DNA of 64,000 nucleotides from Simiduia aestuariiviva (GCF_014192475.1 NZ_JACHXZ010000003.1:186001-250000), one strand, 5' to 3'. Counted from the stretch's first letter, positions 19,895 through 29,157 are shown. The notes: generated by a model from the letters alone, not told the origin. A program made the numbers and translations.

Positions 19895-20896
19895 ATGCCA
19901 TTGACGGAAGCACCCATGGCCGGCCCGGATCAGCCAAAAACAAAAGCCGAACTCCTGCGCGAGCTACAATCCATACAAAGTTTGCTCGATGAACAGGACT
20001 CAGATGACCTGCCCGACTTGGACGATGAAGACATCCCCATTCTCGATGAGTTCATCGAGCCGGATGACGACCACAGCCATCCACTCGCGGCCGACGACGA
20101 AAAAGATGAAACACTGGACGCCCTCAATGCCGCCTACGCCGCGCTGACGGGCGATATCGACGCGCACAGCGCTCTCGAAAAGGACAACCACAATGAAGAG
20201 GCCACAGAGCCGCCCCAAAAGTCGCTGCACCCGCAAGAAACAACTGCAAGCGCAGATGCGCCATCGGACGCTCAACAAGCAATCGAAGCGCCTGCGCATG
20301 CGCTGCTTAATGCTGAACCGAGTGCAGATGAGCCCGAAGATCGAGACCATCCTGGTGCGCACGAGGATCAACTCGGCAGACATGGATCTGTAGCGCCCCA
20401 TTCAGACCCCGCCGCGCCGGCGCCCCTGCCCGGCCAGCAGAGCCTGTTTGACGGGCCAGCCAAGCCGTCTCACCACAGCTCCATTAGCCCGCGCCCAGCC
20501 CAAGTCACTAAGGCGTCTGGCGAAAATCCCTTTTTGCCGCAACACATCCGCGAGCGGCTGCGGGGCAATCAACCGCTACCCAAGGGCGAATTCATTCAGC
20601 CCGCCACGCCACCGGCGCATCTCGACCTGTCTGACCTCCCCAAACCGGAGGATGCTAAACCAGACGTGAGCACAGCAGAGGTCGCCACTGAGGTGGATAT
20701 TCCGGAAACCCCAGCCGAACCCGAGGCTTCACCCGCTACCACAGACCCTGAGCCCGCAGCCCAGCCCGCCCTTAGCAACGACGAGGTCATGCAGCTGGTG
20801 GACGAATTGCTGGCCGAACACCTGCCCAAAATCGAACAACAACTGCGCGAACAGCTAATCGCCAAACTGACTCAACAAGCGTCAACTGAGCACTGA
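19895..20896 (+). CDS. Acidic low-complexity hypothetical protein between holC and valS
   Basis: A 333-residue protein in the position occupied by an uncharacterised gene in Pseudomonas-type pepA-holC-x-valS loci. The first 60 residues contain a strongly acidic segment ([20 protein letters not shown]). The middle is a Pro/Ala/Glu-rich, probably disordered linker with [12 protein letters not shown] near the centre. The end ([20 protein letters not shown] and then [12 protein letters not shown]) is predicted helical and resembles a short oligomerisation or docking helix. The ATG immediately follows the holC stop; 19916 is an alternative start. Function unknown; association with the replisome or tRNA synthetase is only a neighbourhood guess. 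Confidence 0.75.
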   Translation: MPLTEAPMAGPDQPKTKAELLRELQSIQSLLDEQDSDDLPDLDDEDIPILDEFIEPDDDHSHPLAADDEKDETLDALNAAYAALTGDIDAHSALEKDNHNEEATEPPQKSLHPQETTASADAPSDAQQAIEAPAHALLNAEPSADEPEDRDHPGAHEDQLGRHGSVAPHSDPAAPAPLPGQQSLFDGPAKPSHHSSISPRPAQVTKASGENPFLPQHIRERLRGNQPLPKGEFIQPATPPAHLDLSDLPKPEDAKPDVSTAEVATEVDIPETPAEPEASPATTDPEPAAQPALSNDEVMQLVDELLAEHLPKIEQQLREQLIAKLTQQASTEH

Positions 20897-20969
20897 CCAC
20901 CCTCCCCGCATCAGGTATAATCGCCGCTTTTGCCAGCCCCGCTCTGGGGCCCAACGCGTTGAGAGCCAG

Positions 20970-23774
20970 ATGGATAAGACTTACCAACCTGCCAACATCG
21001 AAACTCAGTGGTACCAGAAATGGGAATCCGAGGGCCATTTCAAACCTTCCGGTAAGGGTGACCCCTACTGCATCATGATTCCGCCGCCCAATGTCACGGG
21101 CAGCTTACACATGGGGCACGGTTTCCAAGAATCCATCATGGATGCCCTGGTGCGCTACAACCGCATGCTGGGTAAAAATACCCTGTGGCAAGTGGGCACC
21201 GACCACGCCGGCATCGCCACCCAGATGGTGGTTGAACGCTTGCTCGATGCCCAAGGCATATCGCGCCACGATTTGGGCCGCGAAAAATTCCTGGAAAAGG
21301 TCTGGGAGTGGAAAGAAGAATCGGGCGGCACCATTACTCGCCAGCTGCGCCGACTGGGCGCCAGCCCCGACTGGTCGCGCGAACGCTTCACCATGGATGA
21401 CGGCTTCTACAAAGCCGTACAAGAAGTGTTCATTAAGCTCTACAAAGACAAATTGATCTATCGCGGCAAGCGCCTCGTTAATTGGGACCCAAAGCTGCAC
21501 ACCGCCGTGTCGGATTTGGAAGTGGTCAGTGAAGAGGAAAAAGGCTTTTTGTGGCACTTCCGCTACCCGCTCGCCTCCGGTGAAGGCCACATAGTTGTCG
21601 CCACCACGCGCCCAGAAACCATGCTGGGCGATTCGGCGGTTGCCGTGCACCCAGAGGATGAGCGCTACAAACATTTGGTGGGTCAGATGATCAAGCTGCC
21701 GCTCACCGACCGTGAAATCCCGATCATTGCCGACGACTACGTCGACAAAGACTTCGGCACCGGCTGCGTTAAAATCACGCCCGCGCACGATTTCAACGAC
21801 TACGAAATGGGCAAGCGCCACAACCTGCCCATCATCAACATCCTCACCGACGACGCCGACCTCAACGACGAGGTGCCAGAAAAGTACCGCGGCATGGAGC
21901 GCTTCGCCGCCCGCAAACAAATTGTGGCCGACTTTGAAGCACTCGGCCTGCTAGAAAAAATCGACGATCACGTGCTCAAAGTGCCGCGCGGCGATCGCAC
22001 CGGCGTGGTGATCGAACCCTACCTCACAGATCAGTGGTACGTAAAAACCGCGCCCTTGGCCGAAGAGGCCATCAAAGCGGTGGAAGACGGCCAAATTAAA
22101 TTTGTGCCGCAGCAATATGAAAATATGTACTTCTCTTGGATGCGCGACATTCAAGACTGGTGCATCTCGCGCCAACTCTGGTGGGGCCATCGCATTCCTG
22201 CGTGGTACGACGCCGAGGGCAACATTTTTGTGGGCCGCTCGGAAGCCGAAGTGCGCGCCGAAAATAACATTCCCGACGACGTTGCCCTAAAGCAAGACGA
22301 CGACGTACTGGATACCTGGTTTTCGTCCGGCCTGTGGACCTTCGGCACTCTGGGCTGGCCCATGGACACCGAAGAGCTGCGCACCTTCCACCCCACCGAC
22401 GTACTGGTGACCGGCTTCGATATTATTTTCTTCTGGGTGGCGCGCATGATCATGCTGACGCTGCACTTCAGGAAAGAAATTCCGTTCCACACCGTGTACG
22501 TACACGGCTTGGTGCGCGACAGTCAGGGCCAGAAGATGTCCAAGTCCAAGGGCAACGTGTTAGACCCCATCGACCTCATCGACGGCATCGATTTGGAAAC
22601 CCTGGTGACCAAACGCACCGCCGGTATGATGCAGCCACACCTGCGCGAAAAAATTGAAAAGCAAACGCGCAAGGAATTCCCGGAGGGCATCAACGCCTAC
22701 GGTACCGACGCACTGCGCTACACCTACTACTCACTCGCCTCCACCGGCCGCGATATTAAATTTGATGTAGGCCGCATCGAAGGCTTCCGCAATTTCTGCA
22801 ACAAAATTTGGAACGCCACCAACTACGTGTTGATGAACTGCGTACCCGAAGGCACTGATAGCACGGCACCCGATGCCGCCACGCTCGCCGCCTGCGGTGG
22901 CGACAACTCCACCGACTTCGAACTATCGCTGGCCGACAAGTGGATTATTTCAAAATTACAACTGGCCGAGCAGGCCGTGAAAGACGGCATCGACAACTAC
23001 CGTTTAGACCTTGCCTCACAGGCGCTGTACGACTTCATCTGGAACGAGTACTGCGCTTGGTACCTAGAGCTGTCCAAGCCGGTGCTCTGGGATGAAAGTG
23101 CCAGCGCTGCACAGAAAAAAGGCACCCGCCGCACGCTGATTCGCGTACTGGAAACCACCCTGCGCTTAGCGCACCCCATGATGCCGTTCATCACCGAAGA
23201 AATCTGGCAAAAGGTTAAAACCCTGGCCGGCCAAACGGGTGACACTATCATGCACGCGCAGTTCCCGCTGGCCGATGAAACCAAAATTGATCAGCAAGCC
23301 ATCGTGGATTTGGAATGGATTCAAAAAGTTGTCGAGAGCGTGCGCAATATTCGCGGCGAAATGAACATCAGTCCGGGCAAGGCGATTCCGCTCTTAGTCA
23401 ATCTTGCCGACGCCGAGGAACAGCGCCGTATCGATGACAACCGCACCTTCATCACCAAGCTGGCCAACCTCGAGTCCATTACCCTGCTAGCGGGCGAAGA
23501 AGCGCCGCTTTCAGCCACCGCGCTGATTGGCAAAATGGAATTGCTAGTGCCCATGGCGGGCTTGATTGACAAACATGCAGAAATCGCACGCCTCGATAAA
23601 GCGCTCGACAAGCTCACCAAAGACATCCAGAAAACAGAGGGAAAATTGAACAACCCGAAATTTGTGGACAAGGCACCCGCCGAAGTCGTCGCCAAAGAAC
23701 GCGATCACTTAACCGCGCTGAAGGAGCAGGCCGACAAGCTACAAGTGCAAAAGGAAAAAATGGCTGCATTGTAA
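20970..23774 (+). CDS. valS: Valyl-tRNA synthetase
   Basis: A 934-residue class I synthetase. The HIGH box is in [14 protein letters not shown] and the KMSKS loop in [13 protein letters not shown]. The editing domain (roughly residues 190-330) contains [17 protein letters not shown] and [17 protein letters not shown]. The anticodon-binding domain includes [15 protein letters not shown]. The C-terminal arm has the coiled coil [19 protein letters not shown] and [13 protein letters not shown]. Full family length. A terminator follows closely. Confidence 0.98.
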   Translation: MDKTYQPANIETQWYQKWESEGHFKPSGKGDPYCIMIPPPNVTGSLHMGHGFQESIMDALVRYNRMLGKNTLWQVGTDHAGIATQMVVERLLDAQGISRHDLGREKFLEKVWEWKEESGGTITRQLRRLGASPDWSRERFTMDDGFYKAVQEVFIKLYKDKLIYRGKRLVNWDPKLHTAVSDLEVVSEEEKGFLWHFRYPLASGEGHIVVATTRPETMLGDSAVAVHPEDERYKHLVGQMIKLPLTDREIPIIADDYVDKDFGTGCVKITPAHDFNDYEMGKRHNLPIINILTDDADLNDEVPEKYRGMERFAARKQIVADFEALGLLEKIDDHVLKVPRGDRTGVVIEPYLTDQWYVKTAPLAEEAIKAVEDGQIKFVPQQYENMYFSWMRDIQDWCISRQLWWGHRIPAWYDAEGNIFVGRSEAEVRAENNIPDDVALKQDDDVLDTWFSSGLWTFGTLGWPMDTEELRTFHPTDVLVTGFDIIFFWVARMIMLTLHFRKEIPFHTVYVHGLVRDSQGQKMSKSKGNVLDPIDLIDGIDLETLVTKRTAGMMQPHLREKIEKQTRKEFPEGINAYGTDALRYTYYSLASTGRDIKFDVGRIEGFRNFCNKIWNATNYVLMNCVPEGTDSTAPDAATLAACGGDNSTDFELSLADKWIISKLQLAEQAVKDGIDNYRLDLASQALYDFIWNEYCAWYLELSKPVLWDESASAAQKKGTRRTLIRVLETTLRLAHPMMPFITEEIWQKVKTLAGQTGDTIMHAQFPLADETKIDQQAIVDLEWIQKVVESVRNIRGEMNISPGKAIPLLVNLADAEEQRRIDDNRTFITKLANLESITLLAGEEAPLSATALIGKMELLVPMAGLIDKHAEIARLDKALDKLTKDIQKTEGKLNNPKFVDKAPAEVVAKERDHLTALKEQADKLQVQKEKMAAL

Positions 23775-23795
23775 AGCGCGATTGCTATCGCGCCC

Positions 23796-23829
23796 ATAAA
23801 AAAGCCCCGCTGGTCGGGGCTTTTTTATG
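23796..23829. terminator. Bidirectional terminator between valS and DUF2789 gene
   Basis: A-run, AAGCCCCG-CTGGT-CGGGGCTT, T-run. It serves the convergent valS and the minus-strand gene beyond it. Confidence 0.9.
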
Positions 23830-23859
23830 GGCGGCTATTTTTAACAGGCCTTGTACCGG

Positions 23860-24096
23860 TTAGGACCGCAAGCGAGCATCCAACTGATCCACGGCCTCGG
23901 CCCACTCGGCATCCTCTTCAATGGACTCTTTGATAAATTTCGCCTGCGAAGGCGACCAAAAAATAGCGCGGTACAACTCGCCATCTTCAGGGCGCAGTCT
24001 GTGGCTGGCAATAAACCGCTCCACGGCGGCATCGCCGTCCTCCAGACCAAGCTGCTGGAACAAGTCCTTTACATTATGGGTGTGGTGTAGATCCAT
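23860..24096 (-). CDS. DUF2789 family small protein
   Basis: A 78-residue protein matching the DUF2789 family: an N-terminal HTHNVKDLFQQLGLEDGDAA, then FIASHRLRPEDGELYRAIFW and the acidic helix FIKESIEEDAEWAEAVDQLD. It is predicted to be a small soluble helical protein of unknown function, common in Pseudomonas and relatives. It is a single gene with a GGAGGTCGCCG ribosome-binding region just before its ATG. Confidence 0.85.
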   Translation of the reverse strand: MDLHHTHNVKDLFQQLGLEDGDAAVERFIASHRLRPEDGELYRAIFWSPSQAKFIKESIEEDAEWAEAVDQLDARLRS

Positions 24097-24184
24097 CGGC
24101 GACCTCCGTCTGCGTTGAAATCTACCCCATCATAGCCGATCAGCCCCTTGGGCTTTATGGTAATAGGGCATAAGCACCCAGCTG

Positions 24185-24523
24185 CTAAGCCAATCTCGTT
24201 CCATTTGGCACATCCAGATCCGGTACTGCCAGCACCACACTGCCATCTTCACGATGAAAACCCGTCACCAAACATTCCGACATCATTGGTCCAATTTGCT
24301 TAGGCGGAAAATTCACCACCGCCACCACCTGCTTACCCACCAGCGCCTCCGGGTCATACAAATCAGCGATCTGGGCACTGGATTTTCGCTCACCGATTTC
24401 AGAACCAAAATCAACGCGCAATTTGTACGCAGGTTTGCGCGCCTCCGCAAACACTTCCGCCGCCACGACTGTACCCACGCACAACTGCACCTTTTGAAAA
24501 TCTTGCCAACTAATTTCCGTCAT
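24185..24523 (-). CDS. tRNA-binding OB-fold protein (CsaA/YgjH-like)
   Basis: A 112-residue stand-alone tRNA-binding domain: [56 protein letters not shown] and SECLVTGFH. This is the OB-fold found in CsaA and YgjH and at the C-terminus of MetRS. The ATG at 24523 fits the family; five extra residues upstream are not needed. CsaA-type proteins are linked to tRNA binding or secretion-chaperone activity. The gene stands at the edge of the accessory patch. Confidence 0.87.
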   Translation of the reverse strand: MTEISWQDFQKVQLCVGTVVAAEVFAEARKPAYKLRVDFGSEIGERKSSAQIADLYDPEALVGKQVVAVVNFPPKQIGPMMSECLVTGFHREDGSVVLAVPDLDVPNGTRLA

Positions 24524-24596
24524 AGCCAACGTCCTCACTCACAATTTCATCGAATCATACTGCTTGGCCAATACAGCGCCATCGGGGCACCTCTCG

Positions 24597-24927
24597 GATT
24601 CTAGCGCGCCGCGGGCATCGTAGGTGTAGCCTGTGGCGGCGCGTGGCGACGTCGGCCGTGGTGGCCGTTGCTATCGAATCTGCTTGGGGGAGTTTTTATA
24701 CTGGCGCTAAACTCTCAACTATAAAGTCTTACGGTGAAAGTCCCAGTAGTGCTCTGAGTTTCAAGATGTCAGACCCCGTGATCCATAGAACACTCCTTAA
24801 TTGCGACATTGTCGCCGATTAAAAGTGTCCGTCAAACTGTAGCAGGTTCACTCCGCCCCTTTTTCCCCTTTCTTTTTTAAATTAATTAACTCCGCCCCCC
24901 TTCTTCCCCTTTTCCCTCTTTTTCTTA
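24597..24927. other. Gene-free boundary region with decayed element ends and pyrimidine tracts
   Basis: No convincing gene. At 24803-24815 there is a palindrome (GCGACA-T-TGTCGC). At 24847-24860 (TTCACTCCGCCCCT) and 24886-24900 (TTAACTCCGCCCCCC) there are two copies of a motif matching the outer ends of the transposase element at 25222-26014. They are followed by long C/T tracts up to about 24925. These look like decayed termini of further copies of the same element. Confidence 0.5.
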
Positions 24928-25257
24928 CTAGGCCAACACGACCCCGACAACTTTTCCCATCCAGAGAATGATATTTTCTCGCAAAACATAAGAAAAAAAC
25001 AAAATCATAAAAAGCCAATGCAGATATAGTGAAACTTGCATTGACCTCAACACCGACTCAATACCGACATCATATTTTCCTTTGTACGCACCAAACGCAA
25101 TACTTAAGAACAGTTTCACATCTAACATCTTGCTAATCTCGGCATTTGTGGATCCCGAGCTTTTCGATTTGACTTGTCCAGCGGACAACTGACTAAAATC
25201 ATTCAAGTTCAAGTAAAATCCGATAAAGGGGTCGGAGTTAATTACCGCCCTAAGCAT
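24928..25257 (-). CDS. Hypothetical membrane protein fragment with N-terminus encoded by element end
   Basis: A 109-codon AT-rich frame. The first 12 or so codons are read out of the left end of the transposase element (its inverted motif is translated as NSDPFI), so the frame is chimeric. The remainder has a Ser-rich stretch (AGQVKSKSSGSTNAEIS), a short helix LFLSIAFGAYKGKYDVG and one clear membrane helix (LYLHWLFMILFFSYVL) near the C-terminus. No family was recognised. It is most likely the 3' remnant of a small membrane protein gene cut by insertion of the element; expression is uncertain. Confidence 0.4.
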   Translation of the reverse strand: MLRAVINSDPFIGFYLNLNDFSQLSAGQVKSKSSGSTNAEISKMLDVKLFLSIAFGAYKGKYDVGIESVLRSMQVSLYLHWLFMILFFSYVLRENIILWMGKVVGVVLA

Positions 25258-25559
25258 GGTACGCTCTGCTGACTAGCAATTGCCCAAGGATGGACTATGC
25301 CTAGAAAACCTCGCCTCTATGCTCTCAACATTCCATGCCATATCGTTCAACGTGGCAATAATCGATCAGCCTGTTTTTTCGCACCGTCAGATTTTGCCCT
25401 TTATATTAATGCGTTGTCGGAAGCGTTGGACAAACATCAAGTCAAGCTACACGCCTTCGTGCTAATGACTAACCACGTCCATCTACTAATGACACCTTGC
25501 GATTCTCAGGCTATTTCGAAAGTCATGCAAGACGTGGGACGAACTTACGTGCGAATCAT
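25222..25559 (+). repeat. Direct repeat copy A (338 bp) of the transposase element left part
   Basis: Nearly identical to 26665-27002 (constant offset 1443), with only a handful of substitutions, e.g. AGTTAATT versus AGTGAATT and CTATTTCGAA versus GTATATCGAA. It covers the element end, the leader and the first 87 codons of the transposase. Confidence 0.9.
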
Positions 25560-25984
25560 TAACGGCATATATCGCCGCACAGGCACACTGTGGGAAGGCA
25601 GACACAAAGCGAGCCCTATTTGCAGTGAAGAATATCTCTTGGTATGCCAACGTTATATTGAACTCAATCCAGTGCGAGCCAAGATGGTGGAGCATCCAGG
25701 GGAATAGATGGTCAAGCTTTCAAGCCAATGGCGTCGGTAAGACTATTCAATGCCTAACACCGCACCCGACTTATCTCGCGCTTGGCTCTTCAGCACTTGA
25801 TCGGCAGCATGCCTACCGTGCACTCTTCGACGTAGCAATACCCTCGCAACAATTACACACGTTGAGGAACTGCTTGCAACATAATTACCCCATGGGTAAC
25901 GATCGCTTTAAGGCTGAAATAGAAGCCGCACTGCAACGTAAAATTGGACAACTAAAGCCAGGAAGGCCATGGTCGAAAGAATAG
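25297..25984 (+). pseudogene. REP-associated tyrosine transposase (Y1/TnpA_REP), frameshifted
   Basis: The reading frame starts MPRKPRLYALNIPCHIVQRG. It has the HUH pair in MTNHVHLLMTP, the region LWEGRHKASPI that precedes the tyrosine helix, and YLLVCQRYIELNPVRAKMVEHPGE with the catalytic Tyr. It stops at 25707 after GE-stop. The continuing family sequence (RWSSFQANGVGK to RPGRPWSKE) is found one frame over, to 25984. Inserting one base at GAATAGATGG (expected PGEYRWSSF) restores a single frame, so this is a one-base deletion or a sequencing error. Intact enzymes of this family act on single-stranded DNA at REP-type hairpins. Confidence 0.88.
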
Positions 25985-25991
25985 TAAAATT

Positions 25992-26450
25992 CTAATTCAC
26001 TCCGACCCCTTTATCAGAAGCATTAAGAACCTCATCAAAAACCAAAAAATGCCCCTCACTGTGATGGTATTCGAATACCTTCTGGCTGAAATTATCGCCA
26101 ATAGAAGAGTAAAGTACCGATGAATACGCTTGAAACCCAGCATGAATAATTTCCCAATACTTAAGTTCAGGAGCGCCTGAAAAGTAAGCCTGTGTATAGC
26201 AGTCAAGAGCTATATTTTTCAATTCTTTAATATCTGCAAGGGTTTCTTTCTGTTGGCTAATATCAAACTCCTCAAGCCTTGTCGTGATAGAAAATACATA
26301 AGAATGATCACTCTTAAAATTTTTAATTCTTACTTTAATGCTGCCGCACTCTTTCAGGCGGCTTAATGGCTCGCTGATGTTTTTGTCACTCTCGCATGCG
26401 CTTAGAAATACTAAGCAGATTGCAATTAGTGAAAATTTTTGTGTCTTCAT
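25992..26450 (-). CDS. Small lipoprotein, 3' end replaced by element terminus
   Basis: A 152-codon frame. The N-terminus is a lipoprotein signal (KFSLIAICLVFLSAC, lipobox LSAC, Cys at residue 18). The mature part is charged and helical, with Cys35 and Cys85. No family was recognised. The last residues (DKGVGVN) are encoded by the right-end inverted motif of the transposase element, so the natural C-terminus has been lost or replaced. Its ATG overlaps the stop of the upstream small gene (ATGA), indicating coupled translation in a two-gene unit. Base composition is much more AT-rich than the core genes. Function unknown. Confidence 0.55.
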   Translation of the reverse strand: MKTQKFSLIAICLVFLSACESDKNISEPLSRLKECGSIKVRIKNFKSDHSYVFSITTRLEEFDISQQKETLADIKELKNIALDCYTQAYFSGAPELKYWEIIHAGFQAYSSVLYSSIGDNFSQKVFEYHHSEGHFLVFDEVLNASDKGVGVN

Positions 26451-26632
26451 ATATTGTTATTTTCCCCAGGGATGACATGTGGCTTTAATAATAGGCAAGT
26501 TAATTCCGAAAGTGTTGAATCTCTGCCAATTTCATCAAGTTTACTTTTATACCAGTCATTTAGTTTTTGTTGTCTTTTTGTAATCCCTGAAATTACTTTC
26601 TTTAAATTTTCGATCTCTTTCAATATTATCAT
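26447..26632 (-). CDS. Small coiled-coil hypothetical protein coupled to the lipoprotein
   Basis: A 61-residue charged protein beginning MIILKEIENLKKVISGITKR and predicted helical/coiled-coil in its first 40 residues. Its stop overlaps the start of the lipoprotein gene by ATGA. The frame stays open upstream through 26722, into the second transposase copy, and no clear ribosome-binding site precedes 26632. The present N-terminus may therefore itself be a cut edge. AT-rich; no family recognised. Confidence 0.4.
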   Translation of the reverse strand: MIILKEIENLKKVISGITKRQQKLNDWYKSKLDEIGRDSTLSELTCLLLKPHVIPGENNNI

Positions 26633-26664
26633 CGGTGTCTCGATATAGACCGCTGAGAAAGCGT

Positions 26665-27002
26665 GATAAAGGGGTCGGAGTGAATTACCGCCCGAAGCAT
26701 GGTACGCTCTGCCGACTAGCAATTGCCCAAGGATGGACTATGCCTAGAAAACCTCGCCTCTATGCTCCCAACATTCCATGCCATATCGTTCAACGTGGCA
26801 ATAATCGATCAGCCTGTTTTTTCGCACCGTCAGATTTTGCCCTTTATATTAATGCGTTGTCGGAAGCGTTGGACAAACATCAAGTCAAGCTACACGCCTT
26901 CGTGCTAATGACTAACCACGTCCATCTACTAATGACACCTTGCGATTCTCAGGGTATATCGAATGTCATGCAAGACGTGGGACGAACTTACGTGCGAATC
27001 AT
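26665..27002 (+). repeat. Direct repeat copy B (338 bp) of the transposase element left part
   Basis: Second copy of the element left end, leader and transposase 5' part. Similarity to copy A ends abruptly at 27002 (CGAATCAT), where an unrelated sequence with 28-bp tandem repeats begins. Confidence 0.9.
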
Positions 27003-27039
27003 AAGAACTAACGGGACACCCACCCTAAGCGACAACTAA
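26740..27039 (+). pseudogene. Truncated REP-associated transposase (copy 2)
   Basis: Starts MPRKPRLYAPNIPCHIVQRG and keeps the HUH motif (MTNHVHLLMTP). After QDVGRTYVRII it runs into non-homologous codons (RTNGTPTLSDN) and stops at 27039. The tyrosine-bearing C-terminal half is missing, so it cannot be an active transposase on its own. Confidence 0.88.
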
Positions 27040-27061
27040 CAGCACACCCAACCTAAGCGGC
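27006..27061. repeat. Two imperfect 28-bp tandem repeats
   Basis: AACTAAC-xxxx-CACCCA-x-CCTAAGCG occurs at 27006 and again at 27034 (period 28), with differences at only a few positions. It directly follows the truncation point of transposase copy 2 and may be the terminus of another mobile element. Confidence 0.6.
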
Positions 27062-27177
27062 TTTGCCACGGAACCTTGGGTTTTGTCAGCGTAATTAATC
27101 GCGTAAAGTCCAATCACCGTTGTATCGTTGGGTACATTAACAACAAGACTGCATCGCTATAACCAAGGAGCCAATAT

Positions 27178-29157
27178 ATGAACCGAACGCTGTTAACCCA
27201 AATCGCCTGCATGGTGGCTGCAATTGTCACCAGCATGGTGAGCCTCGCAGAGGTCTCAACGCGCACAGCCAATAACGGCCAGGTGATTCTAGAAGACATC
27301 CCCGCTGTACCCGAATCGATCGTCGAGGACCTCAATCGCTACCAGAATGTGCGATCGGCGCCGGTATTGACCTGGACGGCCGACGGCAAAGCCCTGTATA
27401 TCGCCACTCGGTTTGGCGATGTCGATCAATTACACCGCGTCGACAAGCCAGGCGGAGCGCGCCATCAACTGACGTTTTTCGAAGAGCCACTGGGAGGTGT
27501 ATCGCGCCAGCCCAAGGGTAGCCTGATCGCATTTACCATGGATGCCGGCGGCAATGAGTACGCGCAGATTTTTCTGTTTGATCCCGCCACCGGCAAACAC
27601 CGCATGCTCAGCGATGGTGAATCGCGCAACAGCCCGCCCGTTTGGAGCCGTGATGGCAAGCACATCGCGTTTCAGAGCACCCGTCGCAACGGCCGCTCTA
27701 ACGATATCTGGGTCATGGACATATCCACTCCGGACATTGCCCGGATGATTTTGGAGAGTCCCGATGGAAGTTGGTGGGGCCCGGTGGATTTTTCCGCCGA
27801 CGGCAAACGCCTGCTGGTACAGAACTACGTCAGCATTGCCGACTCTCGCGTGTATGAATTAAATCTGACCTCGGGTGAAAAAACATTGTTGGCGGGATCG
27901 CCGAGCAAACCCTCGCTGAATTTCGCCCATAAATATAACCGCGATGACAGCGGTTTTTACCTGTCATCCAACGACGGTTTCGAATTTGCACATTTGGTGC
28001 ATCAGGGCATCGGTAAAAGCTATCGCAATATTCTAACCCAAGATATTGCCTGGGATGTGCGGGAGTTTTCCATGGACAACTCCCGTAAGCGCGCAGCATT
28101 TAGCGTGAATGAAAACGGCTATAACGCCATCTACCTGCTCGACACAACGCGAGACAAGTTCCAGAAGGTCAAGGGCTTGCCCATAGGTTTGGTGGGCGGC
28201 CTGAAGTTTAGCCCGAATGGCAAAAAGCTGAGTCTAACCTTGAATACAGCACAAACGCCAAGCGACACCTTTGTGCTGGACCTTAAACAAAACCCAACCA
28301 AACATGGTGCACTTACACGCTGGACACATTCCGAAGTTGGCGGCCTGAATACCGACGCCTTTATCGAACCGGAACTGGTGCACTACCCAACCTTCGACAA
28401 AGTGGACGGCAAACCCCGAGAAATTCCCGCGTTCGTCTATAAGCCCAAGACCAAGGGCCCGCACCCGGTGATCATTTCTATTCACGGTGGCCCTGAAGGC
28501 CAGTACCGCCCTGCTTTTTCCAGCACTTACCAACTGTGGCTGGAAAAACTGGGCGCCGCCGTTATCGCACCCAACGTGCGAGGCTCTGCCGGCTATGGCA
28601 ATACCTACATCAATCTAGACAACGGCTATAAGCGTGAAGACTCGGTGAAGGACATCGGTGCCCTGCTCGACTGGATCGCCACCCAGCCCGATCTCGACGC
28701 GTCTCGCGTGGCCGTTTTTGGCGGCAGTTACGGGGGCTACATGGTATTGGCATCAGCCATGTACTACAGCGACCGATTGAAAGCGGCCGTTGACATTGTC
28801 GGCATCAGCAACTTTGTCACCTTCCTTAAAAACACCAAGAGCTACCGTCGGGATCTGCGCCGCGTAGAATATGGCGATGAACGCGATCCCAAAATGCACG
28901 ATTTCCTGCAACGCATTTCACCCAGCAATAACGTCGAGAAAATAAAAGTCCCTATGCTAGTGGTGCAAGGTGAAAACGACCCCAGGGTTCCCGTTTCAGA
29001 AGCGGTACAAATCGTTAAAGCTCTGCGGGAACAGGGCCAACTGGTTTGGTATATGAACGCGCTCAACGAAGGCCACGGCTATCGAAAAAAAGAAAACCGT
29101 GACCTGTACCAGCAAGTCGTGGTCATGTTTTTCAATGAACATTTATTGAAGGATTAA
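27178..29157 (+). CDS. S9 family serine peptidase (prolyl oligopeptidase / acylaminoacyl peptidase type), exported
   Basis: A 659-residue protein with an N-terminal signal peptide (LTQIACMVAAIVTSMVSLAE), a WD40/TolB-like beta-propeller (about residues 40-390; repeats such as LTWTADGKALYIATRFGD, PPVWSRDGKHIAFQS and VDFSADGKRLLVQ) and a C-terminal alpha/beta-hydrolase domain. The catalytic triad is visible: Ser517 in FGGSYGGYM, Asp601 in GENDPRVP and His633 in GHGY. Such enzymes cleave short peptides, often after proline or at blocked N-termini, in the periplasm or outside the cell. The ATG has an AAGGAGCC ribosome-binding site. It sits immediately after the mobile-element patch. Confidence 0.92.
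   Translation: MNRTLLTQIACMVAAIVTSMVSLAEVSTRTANNGQVILEDIPAVPESIVEDLNRYQNVRSAPVLTWTADGKALYIATRFGDVDQLHRVDKPGGARHQLTFFEEPLGGVSRQPKGSLIAFTMDAGGNEYAQIFLFDPATGKHRMLSDGESRNSPPVWSRDGKHIAFQSTRRNGRSNDIWVMDISTPDIARMILESPDGSWWGPVDFSADGKRLLVQNYVSIADSRVYELNLTSGEKTLLAGSPSKPSLNFAHKYNRDDSGFYLSSNDGFEFAHLVHQGIGKSYRNILTQDIAWDVREFSMDNSRKRAAFSVNENGYNAIYLLDTTRDKFQKVKGLPIGLVGGLKFSPNGKKLSLTLNTAQTPSDTFVLDLKQNPTKHGALTRWTHSEVGGLNTDAFIEPELVHYPTFDKVDGKPREIPAFVYKPKTKGPHPVIISIHGGPEGQYRPAFSSTYQLWLEKLGAAVIAPNVRGSAGYGNTYINLDNGYKREDSVKDIGALLDWIATQPDLDASRVAVFGGSYGGYMVLASAMYYSDRLKAAVDIVGISNFVTFLKNTKSYRRDLRRVEYGDERDPKMHDFLQRISPSNNVEKIKVPMLVVQGENDPRVPVSEAVQIVKALREQGQLVWYMNALNEGHGYRKKENRDLYQQVVVMFFNEHLLKD

Larger units (their letters stand above)
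25222..26014 (+). mobile_element. REP-associated (Y1) transposase element, copy 1, with inverted ends
   Basis: The segment starts with GATAAAGGGGTCGGAGTTAATT (22 bases: GATAAAGGGGTCGGAGT plus TAATT) and ends near 26014 with its reverse complement, AATTCACTCCGACCCCTTTATC. Between them lie a single Y1-type transposase reading frame (frameshifted) and no passenger gene. The 17-base core of the end motif is identical in inverted orientation at the two ends. About 800 bases in all. The left 338 bases recur at 26665-27002. Confidence 0.72.

Noticed and set aside
21105-21920. Long minus-strand frame of 271 codons
   Set aside because: It lies wholly inside valS on the opposite strand, with His/Val-rich content typical of antisense frames in GC-rich genes.
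24700-24800. Stretch resembling part of a group II intron or an attC site
   Set aside because: Only a few bases match (for example GTGAAAGTCC); no domain V hairpin or paired R boxes could be found.
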